DNA of 15,384 nt from positions 1 to 15,384 of the forward strand of contig JALSTE010000211.1 in assembly GCA_026983855.1 (NCBI GenBank), read 5' to 3'. The number at the start of each line of letters is the position of its first letter. Within the stretch, counting starts at the first letter, position 1. Both the position numbers and the translations under genes were made by a program. Below, piece by piece: positions 6,479 through 13,843 of the stretch. This stretch comes from Acidimicrobiia bacterium. GTDB lineage: Bacteria; Actinomycetota; Acidimicrobiia; Acidimicrobiales; Poriferisodalaceae. Below the pieces are notes generated by a model. That model searched no databases, had not been told where the DNA came from, and saw only the letters and a program-made list of their open reading frames with translations.

Positions 6479-7860
6479 GGAGTCACCCGCACCCGGGCCT
6501 TCATGAGCACCACGGTGTAGGGGTTCCAGGTGGACATCACGTGGTAGAGCGTGACCGTGCCGTCTCCGTTCACCTCGGTGAATCGGTCCACGATGGCCGG
6601 GGCGTAGACCAGACCCCGTTCGGGTTCGGGAACCTCGGGACCACCGGCTATCCAGCGGCCGAAGGCGGCACCGTCGCCGTAGTCGACGGCGGGGTCGAAC
6701 AGCACCGCGGGTTCCGACCACGGGCCCCACCAGTGGGGGGCGGCGAGTATCCAGGCCTTCTCATAGCCGGTCTGGTGGGTGGCGAACCACATGTTCGCGG
6801 CGGGACTCCAGGTGAGGAGGGGTTCACCGAAGGAGAAGGTGGTCAGCCCCTCGTTGGCGTCCAGGAACAGGGACTGTCCGTGATTTATCTCGAAGATCGG
6901 GACCGCGTCGTCCTCGGTGGTGGACCAGTCCAGTTCCGGTCGGGGGCCATCGAGGTGGATTCCGGCCAGGTAGCGGATGGCGGAGCGGTCACCCTGGCGA
7001 AGCGAGTCCATGGGCATGGCCGCCACGTAGACGTCGCCGTAGGGAGCCACCCCGCTGCCGAACAGCAGCACCCAGTCGTCCTCCATGAGGCCGGGCACCG
7101 GGCCCGGGGCCGGAACGGCCGTGACGTGGATGAAGTGACCGGTGCTGAGTTCGTAGACCCGGTCGAAGGTGATTCCCCCGTCGGTGGAGCGGGTCAGCAC
7201 CGACTTCTGGGCCTGGTCCACGGTGAACCACACGTACATGTCCGAGCCGTCACCCAGCCCGGTCACCGGTACGTTCAGGGCGTCCAGGTCGTAGCAGTCG
7301 TCATTGACCCGACCGTTCTCATCGCACCTTATGAAGGGGTTCCTGAACCGGCTGGGATCGGTGGGGTCGGTGACGAACTCCAGACTCAGGTCCTCGGGAC
7401 CGGTGCCGGTGATCCGGGCCATGGCGTCGTCGTGGTACTCGTCGGGCTTGGGTTCGGAGTCCCCGAAGAGCAACCAGGTGGAACCCTCGTACTCGAAGGG
7501 GAAACCCAGGTCGGTGAACTCCAGCCCCGCCGTGGTGGCGGTGAGGGTGGGGGTGGGTTGGATGGAGTCGGCGCACACGTCGAAGTTGAACCGGCCGGAA
7601 TCGTCGAAGCAGCCCAGGAAGTCGTAGTCCCCGATGATCTGGGCCACCCGGTTGTTCCCGAGGACCTCGATCCGGGGGGCCCCGTCCCCACCGGTGGGTA
7701 CGTCCGCCGGGAGGGCGGGAACCCTGGCTTCGGGAGCGCCGACGGGTCTACCGGGTGCGGTCGCACAGGCGGCCAGGATCAGGACCATGGCCGTGAGCAG
7801 GGCCGGGATCCGGCGGGGGGCCCTGGTATCGGGGAACGGGGTGGTCGGGGAGGTGGGCAC
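6475..7860 (-). CDS. Secreted lipoprotein with DUF4185-like beta-propeller
   Basis: The 461-residue product has an Arg-containing N-terminus, a hydrophobic stretch (about 19-31) and a lipobox LAAC with Cys32, so it is expected to be anchored outside the membrane. The body has repeated propeller-like strands with WLLFGDS, DGSDMYVWF, TRSTDGGITF, LLTWSPAANMWFA and WGPWSEP, which resemble DUF4185 proteins. Some DUF4185 members from mycobacteria are reported endo-D-arabinanases (GH183), so glycan cleavage in the cell envelope or on external polysaccharide is possible, though catalytic residues were not verified here. The GTG start is well supported by GGAGGA 4 nt upstream. It lies 133 bp downstream of the RdhA-like gene on the same strand but probably has its own promoter. 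A non-enzymatic carbohydrate-binding propeller is the main alternative. Confidence 0.8.
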   Translation of the reverse strand: MPTSPTTPFPDTRAPRRIPALLTAMVLILAACATAPGRPVGAPEARVPALPADVPTGGDGAPRIEVLGNNRVAQIIGDYDFLGCFDDSGRFNFDVCADSIQPTPTLTATTAGLEFTDLGFPFEYEGSTWLLFGDSEPKPDEYHDDAMARITGTGPEDLSLEFVTDPTDPSRFRNPFIRCDENGRVNDDCYDLDALNVPVTGLGDGSDMYVWFTVDQAQKSVLTRSTDGGITFDRVYELSTGHFIHVTAVPAPGPVPGLMEDDWVLLFGSGVAPYGDVYVAAMPMDSLRQGDRSAIRYLAGIHLDGPRPELDWSTTEDDAVPIFEINHGQSLFLDANEGLTTFSFGEPLLTWSPAANMWFATHQTGYEKAWILAAPHWWGPWSEPAVLFDPAVDYGDGAAFGRWIAGGPEVPEPERGLVYAPAIVDRFTEVNGDGTVTLYHVMSTWNPYTVVLMKARVRVTP

Positions 7861-7993
7861 TTCTTCCTCCAGTGGTCGCGTGGGCTACGTGAGGGTTATC
7901 GCCGGGCGACCCCGCAACGGACGTGAAGGAATGATGAAGTCGCGCCCCCTTCCGGCCCCCCGGTCCCATGTCGCCGGTCCTGCGCCGGGCGGT

Positions 7994-8998
7994 TCAGGTG
8001 GCGCGGGCCGCCCTCTTGCGCCTCATGGTCGCCGCCAGCCGCGGGGCCCGTCCCGGTTTCGTCCAGGGGCACCTGGCGATGCAGGCGGCGCAGCCGTAGG
8101 ACACGGCGAAGTAGGGGAGGCAGCGGTCGAAGTCGACGTACCACTTCTCGACCCCGCGGACGAGCCGCTTGTCGGGGCCGATGGCGTCGGGGGGACAGGC
8201 GTCGGTGCACACCCGGCACCCCACGCAGAAGTCGTCGACGTGGATGGGTTCGGGTGGGGGATCGGCCACCAGGGGCAGGTCGGTCAGCACGGCGCTGATC
8301 CGGAATCCCGAACCCAGGTCCTCATCTATCAGCGAACCGTGCTTCCCCAGTTCACCCAGGCCGGCCTCGATGGCCGGCGGGATCAGCAGCACCGGCCCGG
8401 CCCCGGGTCCGCCGTGACCCTCGGCCTCGTGTCCCTGGCTTCGGATCCAGTCGGCCAGTTCCCGGGCCGCGGCCGTACCCCGGTTGTAGCTGGCGTGGAC
8501 GGCCCGGGCCGCCTCCCACCGGGGGGCGGTGGAGAGGTCGTCGTGGTCCATCACGTCGGCCAGCAGGATCAGCCACCGCCGGTTGACCTCGTAACCCTCG
8601 AACACCCACTCGGGCCGGAGCTCGGTGATACCCACCTTGGCCACGGTGGTGCCGGCCTCCCCCAGGGCGAACCGCCGTACCGCCCGGGACCACTCCCGGG
8701 GGGAGCGCTCGATCCGTTCCTCCGCCAGCGGCGCGGGCCGGTACCGGCCGCGGGGCCTCATGCCCCGGCGGAGATCCTCGTGTTGGCTGTACTCCCGGGT
8801 GATGTGGTCCTGCACCCGACCGTGGGCGATGGTGCGGGGGTCTCGCCACATAGGAGCGGCCACCGGCCGTGGTTCGGTCTCCCCCACTCCGTTGAGGGTG
8901 TTGCCCGACACCTCGGGGAACAGTTCCAGGATCTCCGCTGGTGGCTCCCAAACGGGTGTCCGGCGCTCCATGCGGTGGGGGCGGCGGTCGCTGCTCAC
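7994..8998 (-). CDS. RdhA/QueG-like double [4Fe-4S] protein
   Basis: This 334-residue protein has a C-terminal bacterial ferredoxin-type module with two cluster motifs: Cys258-x2-Cys261-x2-Cys264-x3-Cys268-Pro, and Cys293 ... Cys303-x2-Cys306-x3-Cys310-Pro-Trp. The segment before it (LGELGKHGSLIDEDLGSGFR then VLTDLPL) and the middle region (AAARELADWIRSQGHEA) match the pattern of reductive dehalogenases and the related epoxyqueuosine reductase, whose cobalamin binds a nitroreductase-like fold. There is no twin-arginine signal, so it is cytosolic and not a respiratory dehalogenase, and no extra FMN/2Fe-2S reductase domain is attached. GTG 8998 overlaps the stop of the acyl-CoA synthetase gene by 4 bp, so the two are coupled. 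Substrate, and even cobalamin dependence, are unproven; true QueG is less likely given the context and the spacing of the second cluster. Confidence 0.8.
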   Translation of the reverse strand: MSSDRRPHRMERRTPVWEPPAEILELFPEVSGNTLNGVGETEPRPVAAPMWRDPRTIAHGRVQDHITREYSQHEDLRRGMRPRGRYRPAPLAEERIERSPREWSRAVRRFALGEAGTTVAKVGITELRPEWVFEGYEVNRRWLILLADVMDHDDLSTAPRWEAARAVHASYNRGTAAARELADWIRSQGHEAEGHGGPGAGPVLLIPPAIEAGLGELGKHGSLIDEDLGSGFRISAVLTDLPLVADPPPEPIHVDDFCVGCRVCTDACPPDAIGPDKRLVRGVEKWYVDFDRCLPYFAVSYGCAACIARCPWTKPGRAPRLAATMRRKRAARAT

Positions 8999-10557
8999 CG
9001 CTCCAGCCTCCGGACCAGCTCACCCCGCCGCACCTTGCGGGTGGGGGTCATGGGTAGTTCGGGGAGGACCTCGATCCTCTCGGGCCACTTGTACTTGGCG
9101 ATCCGCCGCTCATCGAGGATCCGGGTTACCTCGCCGAGATCGATGGTGGCGCCGGGTGTGGTCTGGACGCAGAGGCAGCCTCTCTCCCCCAGGACCGGGT
9201 CGGGTACGGGCACCACGGCGCAGGCCACGATGTCCGGGTGTTCGAGGAGGACGTTCTCCACCTCGGCGGGGTTGTACTTGATGCCTCCCCGGTTGATGAT
9301 CTCCTTGGTGCGTCCGGTGAGGGTCACGTAGGACTCGGAGTCGATCCGGGCCAGGTCCCCGGTGCGGAACCACCCGTCCCCGGTGAAGGCCGCCCCGGTG
9401 GAGGCGGGGTCGTGAACGTACTCCCCGAACACCGAGGGGCCGCGCACCTGGAGCTCCCCCTCGACTCCGGCGGGGACCGGGTTCCCCTCGGCGTTGACCA
9501 CCCGGACCTCGATACCCGGCGCCGGTCGTCCGGCGGTGCCGATCCGCGTCGGGAGGGGATCGGAGGGCCGTCCGAAGGTACCGACCTGGATCTCGGTCAT
9601 GCCCCACAGGCCGATGACCGAGCCTCGGGCCATGAGGTCGTCGACCTCGCGGGCCAGGGCGGGGGCGACCGCGGAGCCGGAGAGGCAGATGAACCGGGTG
9701 GTGTCGAACAATTCCGTCGGAAGACTCCCGGCGGCCACGAACGGGGCCAGGTGGGCCGGGGCGGTGAAAAGCGCGGTGGGGGACAGCTCCCCGATGGTGT
9801 CCACGAGTGTCGGGGGATGGAACGCCGGTACCAGGGCCGTGGTCGCCCCCGCCGCCAGGGCGATGTGGAGGGTGAACAACCCGTAGAGGTGGGTGAAGGG
9901 GGCCAGTGAGGTGATCCGGTCCGATGGGGTGAGCCCCAACTCGGCCGAAGCACCGGCGGCGTTGCCGAGGAACCGGCGCGATGTGTGGACCACTCCCTTG
10001 GGTCCAGAGGTGGTGCCCGAGGTGTGGAGCAGCAGGAAGGGTCGCCGGCCGTCGGGCGGCACCCGGTGGGCCGGATCCGGCGGGCCGGCGGTGAGCTCAC
10101 CGAGGGGCACGGCGCCCTCGGTGGCCCCACCCACGGACACCACCGTCCCGAGGTTCGGGAGCGAGTCGGCGAGGGATACCAGTTCGGCGGCGGGTCTCCG
10201 GTCTCCGGCGGTGGTGGGGGCGACCACGACCCGGGCGCCGCCGTGGGCCAGCAGCGAGGAGAGCTCAGATTCCCGGTAGGGCATGTGGAGGGTGTGGAGG
10301 GTGGCGCCCCGCAGCACCGCGGCCAGCAGCAGGATGGCGAACTCGGGGATATTGGGGAGCTGTGCCGCCACCACGTCCCCGGGTCCCACCCCCAACCGGG
10401 CCAGTCCCGAGGCCGCCTCCAACGACCGTCGGGTCAGGTCGGCGTAGGTCAGGTGGATGCCGGGCCCCACCATGGCGGTGGAGTCGGGGCTACGCCCGGC
10501 GTGGTTCTCCACCCAGTCGAAAAGCGTCGTCCCCTCCGCTGCGGTAACCACGGTCAC
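8995..10557 (-). CDS. AMP-dependent acyl-CoA synthetase / ligase
   Basis: This is a 520-residue class I adenylate-forming enzyme that activates a carboxylic acid through an acyl-adenylate and would normally transfer it to CoA. Core motifs are complete: P-loop TSGTTSGPKG (179-188), GLWGMTE (316-322), TGDL (399-402), the hinge RTKEIINRGG (416-425) and the C-terminal PMTPTRK with catalytic Lys508. The overall pattern is closest to cyclohexanecarboxylate-CoA ligase and 2,3-dihydroxybenzoate-AMP ligase-like proteins, so a cyclic, aromatic or medium-chain acid is more likely than acetate; this is inference. The start could be GTG 10557 or the GTG two codons later, where GGAGG has a better 5-nt spacing. 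It forms an operon with the RdhA-like gene through a 4-bp overlap, suggesting that the acid or its CoA ester feeds that enzyme. Confidence 0.9.
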   Translation of the reverse strand: MTVVTAAEGTTLFDWVENHAGRSPDSTAMVGPGIHLTYADLTRRSLEAASGLARLGVGPGDVVAAQLPNIPEFAILLLAAVLRGATLHTLHMPYRESELSSLLAHGGARVVVAPTTAGDRRPAAELVSLADSLPNLGTVVSVGGATEGAVPLGELTAGPPDPAHRVPPDGRRPFLLLHTSGTTSGPKGVVHTSRRFLGNAAGASAELGLTPSDRITSLAPFTHLYGLFTLHIALAAGATTALVPAFHPPTLVDTIGELSPTALFTAPAHLAPFVAAGSLPTELFDTTRFICLSGSAVAPALAREVDDLMARGSVIGLWGMTEIQVGTFGRPSDPLPTRIGTAGRPAPGIEVRVVNAEGNPVPAGVEGELQVRGPSVFGEYVHDPASTGAAFTGDGWFRTGDLARIDSESYVTLTGRTKEIINRGGIKYNPAEVENVLLEHPDIVACAVVPVPDPVLGERGCLCVQTTPGATIDLGEVTRILDERRIAKYKWPERIEVLPELPMTPTRKVRRGELVRRLER

Positions 10558-10566
10558 CTCCCCTCG

Positions 10567-10601
10567 GGGTCGGTCCCCTCCCGACCCGCTGACTCACCCT
10601 A
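10567..10601 (-). promoter_or_regulatory. Putative promoter and leader hairpin of the ligase operon
   Basis: On the minus strand, TAGGGT (10601-10596) fits a -10 box and would give a leader of about 30 nt. Within that leader, 10567-10573 and 10581-10587 form a perfect 7-bp stem (GGGTCGG/CCGACCC) with a 7-nt loop, ending just before the GA-rich ribosome-binding stretch. The hairpin could influence translation or transcript stability; an operator is equally possible. Confidence 0.35.
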
Positions 10602-10644
10602 ATGGGGGGCTGGGTTCGTGAGAGTCCGGCTTCGAGCTGCTTGC

Positions 10645-10670
10645 GGGGCCGGGACGCCCCCGGACCGGGG
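10645..10670 (-). terminator. Overlapping GC hairpins after NRAMP gene
   Basis: Two mutually exclusive stems share one arm: GGGGC (10645-10649) with GCCCC (10656-10660), and CCCCGG (10658-10663) with CCGGGG (10665-10670). They start about 17 bp beyond the NRAMP stop on the minus strand. There is no U-tract. Position and strength suggest termination between the transporter and the ligase operon. Confidence 0.4.
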
Positions 10671-10686
10671 AGAGCGGCGGGTGATC

Positions 10687-11934
10687 TCAGATGAGACCGA
10701 TGATCATCACCAGCCCCAGGGCCGCCGACACCACCAGGGCCAGGATCCCGAAGACGTTGTTGAAGCGGGTGTTGGTTCTGGTGCCCATGATCGTCGGGTT
10801 GTTGGCGATCAACAGCATCACCGCCACCAGGAAGGGCAGCAACAGACCATCCAGTACCTGACTGTAGTAGAGGGCGTCCACGGCGGACACGGGTGAGAGG
10901 TCGATGAGGGCGCCGAGAAGCATCGCCCCGACGAACACGACATAGAACCCGCGGGCGTCGGCGACCTTCTCGTTGAGTCCCTCGCGCCAACCGAAGGAGT
11001 CGGCCACGGCATAGGCGGTGGAACCGGCCAGAACCGGGATGGCGAGCAGTCCCGAGACGATCACCCCGATACTGAAGAGGGCGAACGCGTAGTGGCCGGC
11101 CACAGGGGTGAGCGCGTCGGCAACGTCGGTGACGGTGACGACGGTGATGCCGGAAAGGGTCACCGCCCCGGCCACGATCATGAAATAGGCGAGAAGGTTC
11201 GAGTAGATCATGCCGATCGCCGTGCCGGTGTCGGCGCTCTGGGCCTGGGCGACGGTCGGGTGTTCCTCGCGCTCCTCAGAGGCCTGCCAGAACATCAGGT
11301 ACGGCGACATCGTGGTGCCGAGCAGTCCGAGGGCGGCCAACAGGAAGGCGGAGCTGAAGGTGGTGCTGGGCACCAGGGTGCCCCTGATCATCTCCCCGAC
11401 ATCGGGCTGGGCGAGTGCAGCGGCTCCTATGTAGACGACCAGAACGAAGGACATTCCCACCAGGACCCTCTTGATCGTGGCGTAGGCCCGGAAGATCACC
11501 AGGTACCCCACCAGTGCCGTCAGGGGAAGGAGGAACCACACCGGGTCCAGTCCGGTCGCGACCGCGAGGATCGAGGCCACTGCCTCCAGATCGGCGCCAA
11601 TGGTCAACACGTTGGCGATGGCCAATATCACGATGACCACGAAGGTGGTGGCCCTTCGGTAGTACGCCGTGGTCAACTCCGGTAGGGACTTCCCGGTCGT
11701 GAGCGCGATTCTGGCCACCGTGGACTGCACCGCGACCATCATCGGGGTGGAGAGGAGCATCAGCCACAGGAGTTGGAATCCCGTGGTCGCCCCCACGATC
11801 GTGTACGTGACGATTCCGGCGGGATCGTCACCGGCGCCACCCGTGATCAGCCCGATTCCCACGCCCGCCGCTCGTTCCCGGTTCCGGGCGACGTCGGCTC
11901 GAATGCGTGACACCGGGTGGGGACGGCTTACCAA
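10687..11934 (-). CDS. NRAMP-family divalent metal transporter, variant metal site
   Basis: This 415-residue polytopic membrane protein has about eleven hydrophobic segments in NRAMP (MntH/DMT) order. The first helix has GLITGGAGDDPAGIVTY, where the canonical DPGN metal motif becomes Asp37-Pro-Ala-Gly40. The sixth has GTTMSPYLMFWQ, where the canonical Met-Pro-His becomes Ser210-Pro211-Tyr212. The loss of the Asn and Met ligands suggests a different ion preference from Mn/Fe transporters, for example a harder ion such as Mg; this is inference from family knowledge. Many actinobacterial and proteobacterial NRAMP relatives share this pattern. The start is uncertain: TTG 11934 is the first possible one after an in-frame stop, and GTG 11913 is an alternative; neither has a clear ribosome site. 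It is divergent from the diguanylate cyclase gene. Confidence 0.85.
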   Translation of the reverse strand: MVSRPHPVSRIRADVARNRERAAGVGIGLITGGAGDDPAGIVTYTIVGATTGFQLLWLMLLSTPMMVAVQSTVARIALTTGKSLPELTTAYYRRATTFVVIVILAIANVLTIGADLEAVASILAVATGLDPVWFLLPLTALVGYLVIFRAYATIKRVLVGMSFVLVVYIGAAALAQPDVGEMIRGTLVPSTTFSSAFLLAALGLLGTTMSPYLMFWQASEEREEHPTVAQAQSADTGTAIGMIYSNLLAYFMIVAGAVTLSGITVVTVTDVADALTPVAGHYAFALFSIGVIVSGLLAIPVLAGSTAYAVADSFGWREGLNEKVADARGFYVVFVGAMLLGALIDLSPVSAVDALYYSQVLDGLLLPFLVAVMLLIANNPTIMGTRTNTRFNNVFGILALVVSAALGLVMIIGLI

Positions 11935-12078
11935 GATGGCGTCTCGGGCATCCCGTCAGGGTACCCCCGGTCCCAACCGCCTCCGTTGGTGCGGGAGCGG
12001 GGGCTGGGACGGGGAGACCCGGCGACAGGGATTCGGGGAGGCTAAGGGGGACGGGAATGCTTCCGATGGGAGCGGACC
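11935..12078. promoter_or_regulatory. Divergent intergenic region, NRAMP / diguanylate cyclase
   Basis: This is 144 bp between divergent starts. On the minus strand TACCCT (11963-11958) could be the -10 box of the transporter gene. A small perfect dyad, CCAAC-N7-GTTGG, sits at 11973-11989 just behind it and could be an operator. On the plus side a GGGAG ribosome site lies 6 nt before the cyclase ATG. No recognisable metal-regulator box or riboswitch was seen. Confidence 0.25.
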
Positions 12079-13437
12079 ATGTCAGGAACGGACGCGCGGG
12101 TTGTCGAAGAGAGTGAGGTCGATGAGGCGGCGGCTCTCGCCGCCCTGCCCATGGCCCTGCTCGCCCTCGACGGCACGGGGAACATCCTCTACGCCAACCC
12201 CCGCGCCGGACGGCTGCTGGACCCCGACGGTGACGGCTCGGGGGTTGGATCGCTGGTGGGGCGCAACGTGGTGGAGTTCATCCATCCCGAAGATCAGGCC
12301 TTCGCCGCCGAGCTGTTGGAGTTCGGGGTGGTGGTGAGCGACCAGCTCATGGGCCCAATCACCATGAGGTACCGGACCGTGGAGGGGGAGGTCCGCTACA
12401 CCGAGGCCTGGTCGGAGAACCACCTGGATTCACCGGGTCTGGGTGCCTACCTGCTGGTGGTGACCGAGGAGTCGGTGCGTCACCGCCTGTCCGAGGCGAT
12501 CACGGGCGTGGCCGGGGGAATGGAGTTCGCCGATGTGGTCGACACCGTGACCAGGGCCATGGTGTGCCATCCGATGAACGGACCGGCGGCGGTGCTGGAG
12601 CTTCTGGAGGACTCCTCGATCATGGTCCACTCCCAGAGCGGGTTCCCCGGACCGGAGATCCCCGGATGTGCCGGGTGGTGGTCCACGGCGTTTCAGGTGG
12701 AGTTGGGTGGGGGGGACACCGGTCACCGCCGCCTGGCCGACATGAACTCCGAGATCAGTTCGTCGACCGGCGGCGCTCCCGGCATGAGGGTGGCCTGGGT
12801 GCGTCGGATCCCGACCCCTGACCGCGAACTGCGCTTGCTGTGCTGGCATCACAGTGAGGGGGCGCCGAGTCCCAATCAGGCCCAGCAGATGAGCCAGGCC
12901 GCCGGCATCCTGGGTCTCTCCCTCACCCAGGAGGCCCAGCGGCGTCAGCTCGAGTACCTCGCCTACCACGATCCCCTCACCGGTCTGCACAATCGGGCCT
13001 ACCTCTATGAGCGACTTCCCGTCCGTCAGCCGGCCGGTACCTCGGTGCTGTACCTGGATCTCGACGACTTCAAGGAGGTCAACGATCGCCACGGTCACGA
13101 GGTCGGGGACCATCTGTTGATCCGGGTGGGTGAGGTGCTCCGAGGTGCCGTCCGTGACACCGACACCGTGGTCCGGTTGGGGGGTGACGAGTTCGTCGTC
13201 GTATGCCCGTCGGCGGCCGAGCCGGCCCGTCTGCGGGCCCTCGCCGACCGGCTGATAGGGGAGATCTCGGCCATAGACGAGGTCTCCGGCCGAACGGTCA
13301 GGATCGGGGCCAGCGTCGGAATCGTCCACCATCGGGGGAGCCGTGATCTGGACGAACTTCTGCGGCGGGCCGACTCCGCCCTCTACGCCGCCAAGTTCGA
13401 GGGGCGGGGGGAATGGAGAATGGCCGCCCTCCGCTGA
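12079..13437 (+). CDS. PAS-GGDEF diguanylate cyclase
   Basis: This 452-residue predicted cytosolic signalling protein makes cyclic di-GMP from two GTP. Residues about 20-130 form a PAS-like sensor (LLALDGTGNILYANPRAGRLL, then FIHPEDQ). Residues about 135-290 look like a GAF-type second sensor, though weakly conserved. The GGDEF domain starts at LAYHDPLTGLHNRAYL (about 294). It has metal-binding Asp327 in YLDLDDF, the intact active-site loop Gly368-Gly-Asp-Glu-Phe372, and an inhibitory I-site Arg359-Asp-Thr-Asp362 exactly five residues before it. The cyclase is therefore expected to be active and feedback-inhibited. No membrane helix and no EAL domain are present. ATG 12079 has GGGAG 6 nt upstream. 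The stimulus is unknown; the gene appears monocistronic or followed by the small gene at 13544. Confidence 0.92.
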   Translation: MSGTDARVVEESEVDEAAALAALPMALLALDGTGNILYANPRAGRLLDPDGDGSGVGSLVGRNVVEFIHPEDQAFAAELLEFGVVVSDQLMGPITMRYRTVEGEVRYTEAWSENHLDSPGLGAYLLVVTEESVRHRLSEAITGVAGGMEFADVVDTVTRAMVCHPMNGPAAVLELLEDSSIMVHSQSGFPGPEIPGCAGWWSTAFQVELGGGDTGHRRLADMNSEISSSTGGAPGMRVAWVRRIPTPDRELRLLCWHHSEGAPSPNQAQQMSQAAGILGLSLTQEAQRRQLEYLAYHDPLTGLHNRAYLYERLPVRQPAGTSVLYLDLDDFKEVNDRHGHEVGDHLLIRVGEVLRGAVRDTDTVVRLGGDEFVVVCPSAAEPARLRALADRLIGEISAIDEVSGRTVRIGASVGIVHHRGSRDLDELLRRADSALYAAKFEGRGEWRMAALR

Positions 13438-13543
13438 CCGGCGGCGGTCCGGGGAGATTTCCGATTCGCAAGGTGTAAGAAAATGCCTCCCGGATCATCC
13501 ATCCCCTACCCGTCGGAACCGGCGGGAGGATGGAGGACCGGAA

Positions 13544-13843
13544 ATGGACGAGGGACTGGTGGCCCAGGTGGCCGTGGGCGGTGGCGGGTTGGCGGTTGTA
13601 CTGGGGTTGATGCTGATGTCGGGCTTGATCTCGGCGGGGACCGCCGCCCTGGTCGCAGCGGTCAGGGGAGGTAGGTTGGGCCGACGGGGGCGACCACGGC
13701 GTCCGACCGCCTACGAGGTCGACTCGACCACGCCCAGGGCGGGGGGCAGCACACCGGCGAGGAGGACATCCCAGTCGTTGATGCCACAGCCGTCGGTCCG
13801 GTCCACGGTCGTGTTCACCGAGACACCGTCGATCCCGTCATAG
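13544..13843 (+). CDS. Small predicted membrane protein
   Basis: A short frame of 99 codons begins at ATG 13544 with a textbook ribosome site, GGAGGA at 13532-13537 and a 6-nt spacer. Residues about 8-40 are a Gly/Ala/Leu-rich hydrophobic segment able to cross the membrane, followed by a strongly basic stretch (residues 41-53, RGGRLGRRGRPRR) that would lie in the cytoplasm. The last 44 or so codons overlap, on the opposite strand, the 3' end of the convergent lipoprotein gene at 13711-14238. Only residues 1-55 are therefore free of that constraint, and the distal part may simply be read-through of an antisense frame. An AT-rich TGTAAGAAAAT stretch near 13471 might be a promoter. No family is recognised. 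Confidence rests on the ribosome site and hydrophobic segment. Confidence 0.5.
   Translation: MDEGLVAQVAVGGGGLAVVLGLMLMSGLISAGTAALVAAVRGGRLGRRGRPRRPTAYEVDSTTPRAGGSTPARRTSQSLMPQPSVRSTVVFTETPSIPS

Noticed and set aside
5571..6506. 311-codon plus-strand frame overlapping the TauE-like gene
   Set aside because: It lacks membrane segments and is a frame-shifted reading of the transporter gene; its start also lies in the probable terminator hairpin of the rhamnose operon.
6541..7926. 461-codon plus-strand frame antisense to the DUF4185-like lipoprotein gene
   Set aside because: Composition is dominated by Gly, Val, Glu and His as expected from the complement of GC-rich codons; no domain is visible, and the opposite strand has a signal peptide, lipobox and ribosome site.
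7634..9331. 565-codon plus-strand frame across three minus-strand genes
   Set aside because: It runs antisense through an intergenic region and two clear enzymes, with no recognisable motif; typical of high-GC shadow frames.
13487..13528. CCTCCCG / CGGGAGG long-range pairing upstream of the small membrane gene, considered as a riboswitch-like leader
   Set aside because: The loop is long, no conserved riboswitch core is visible, and the arms are partly explained by the purine-rich ribosome-site region.
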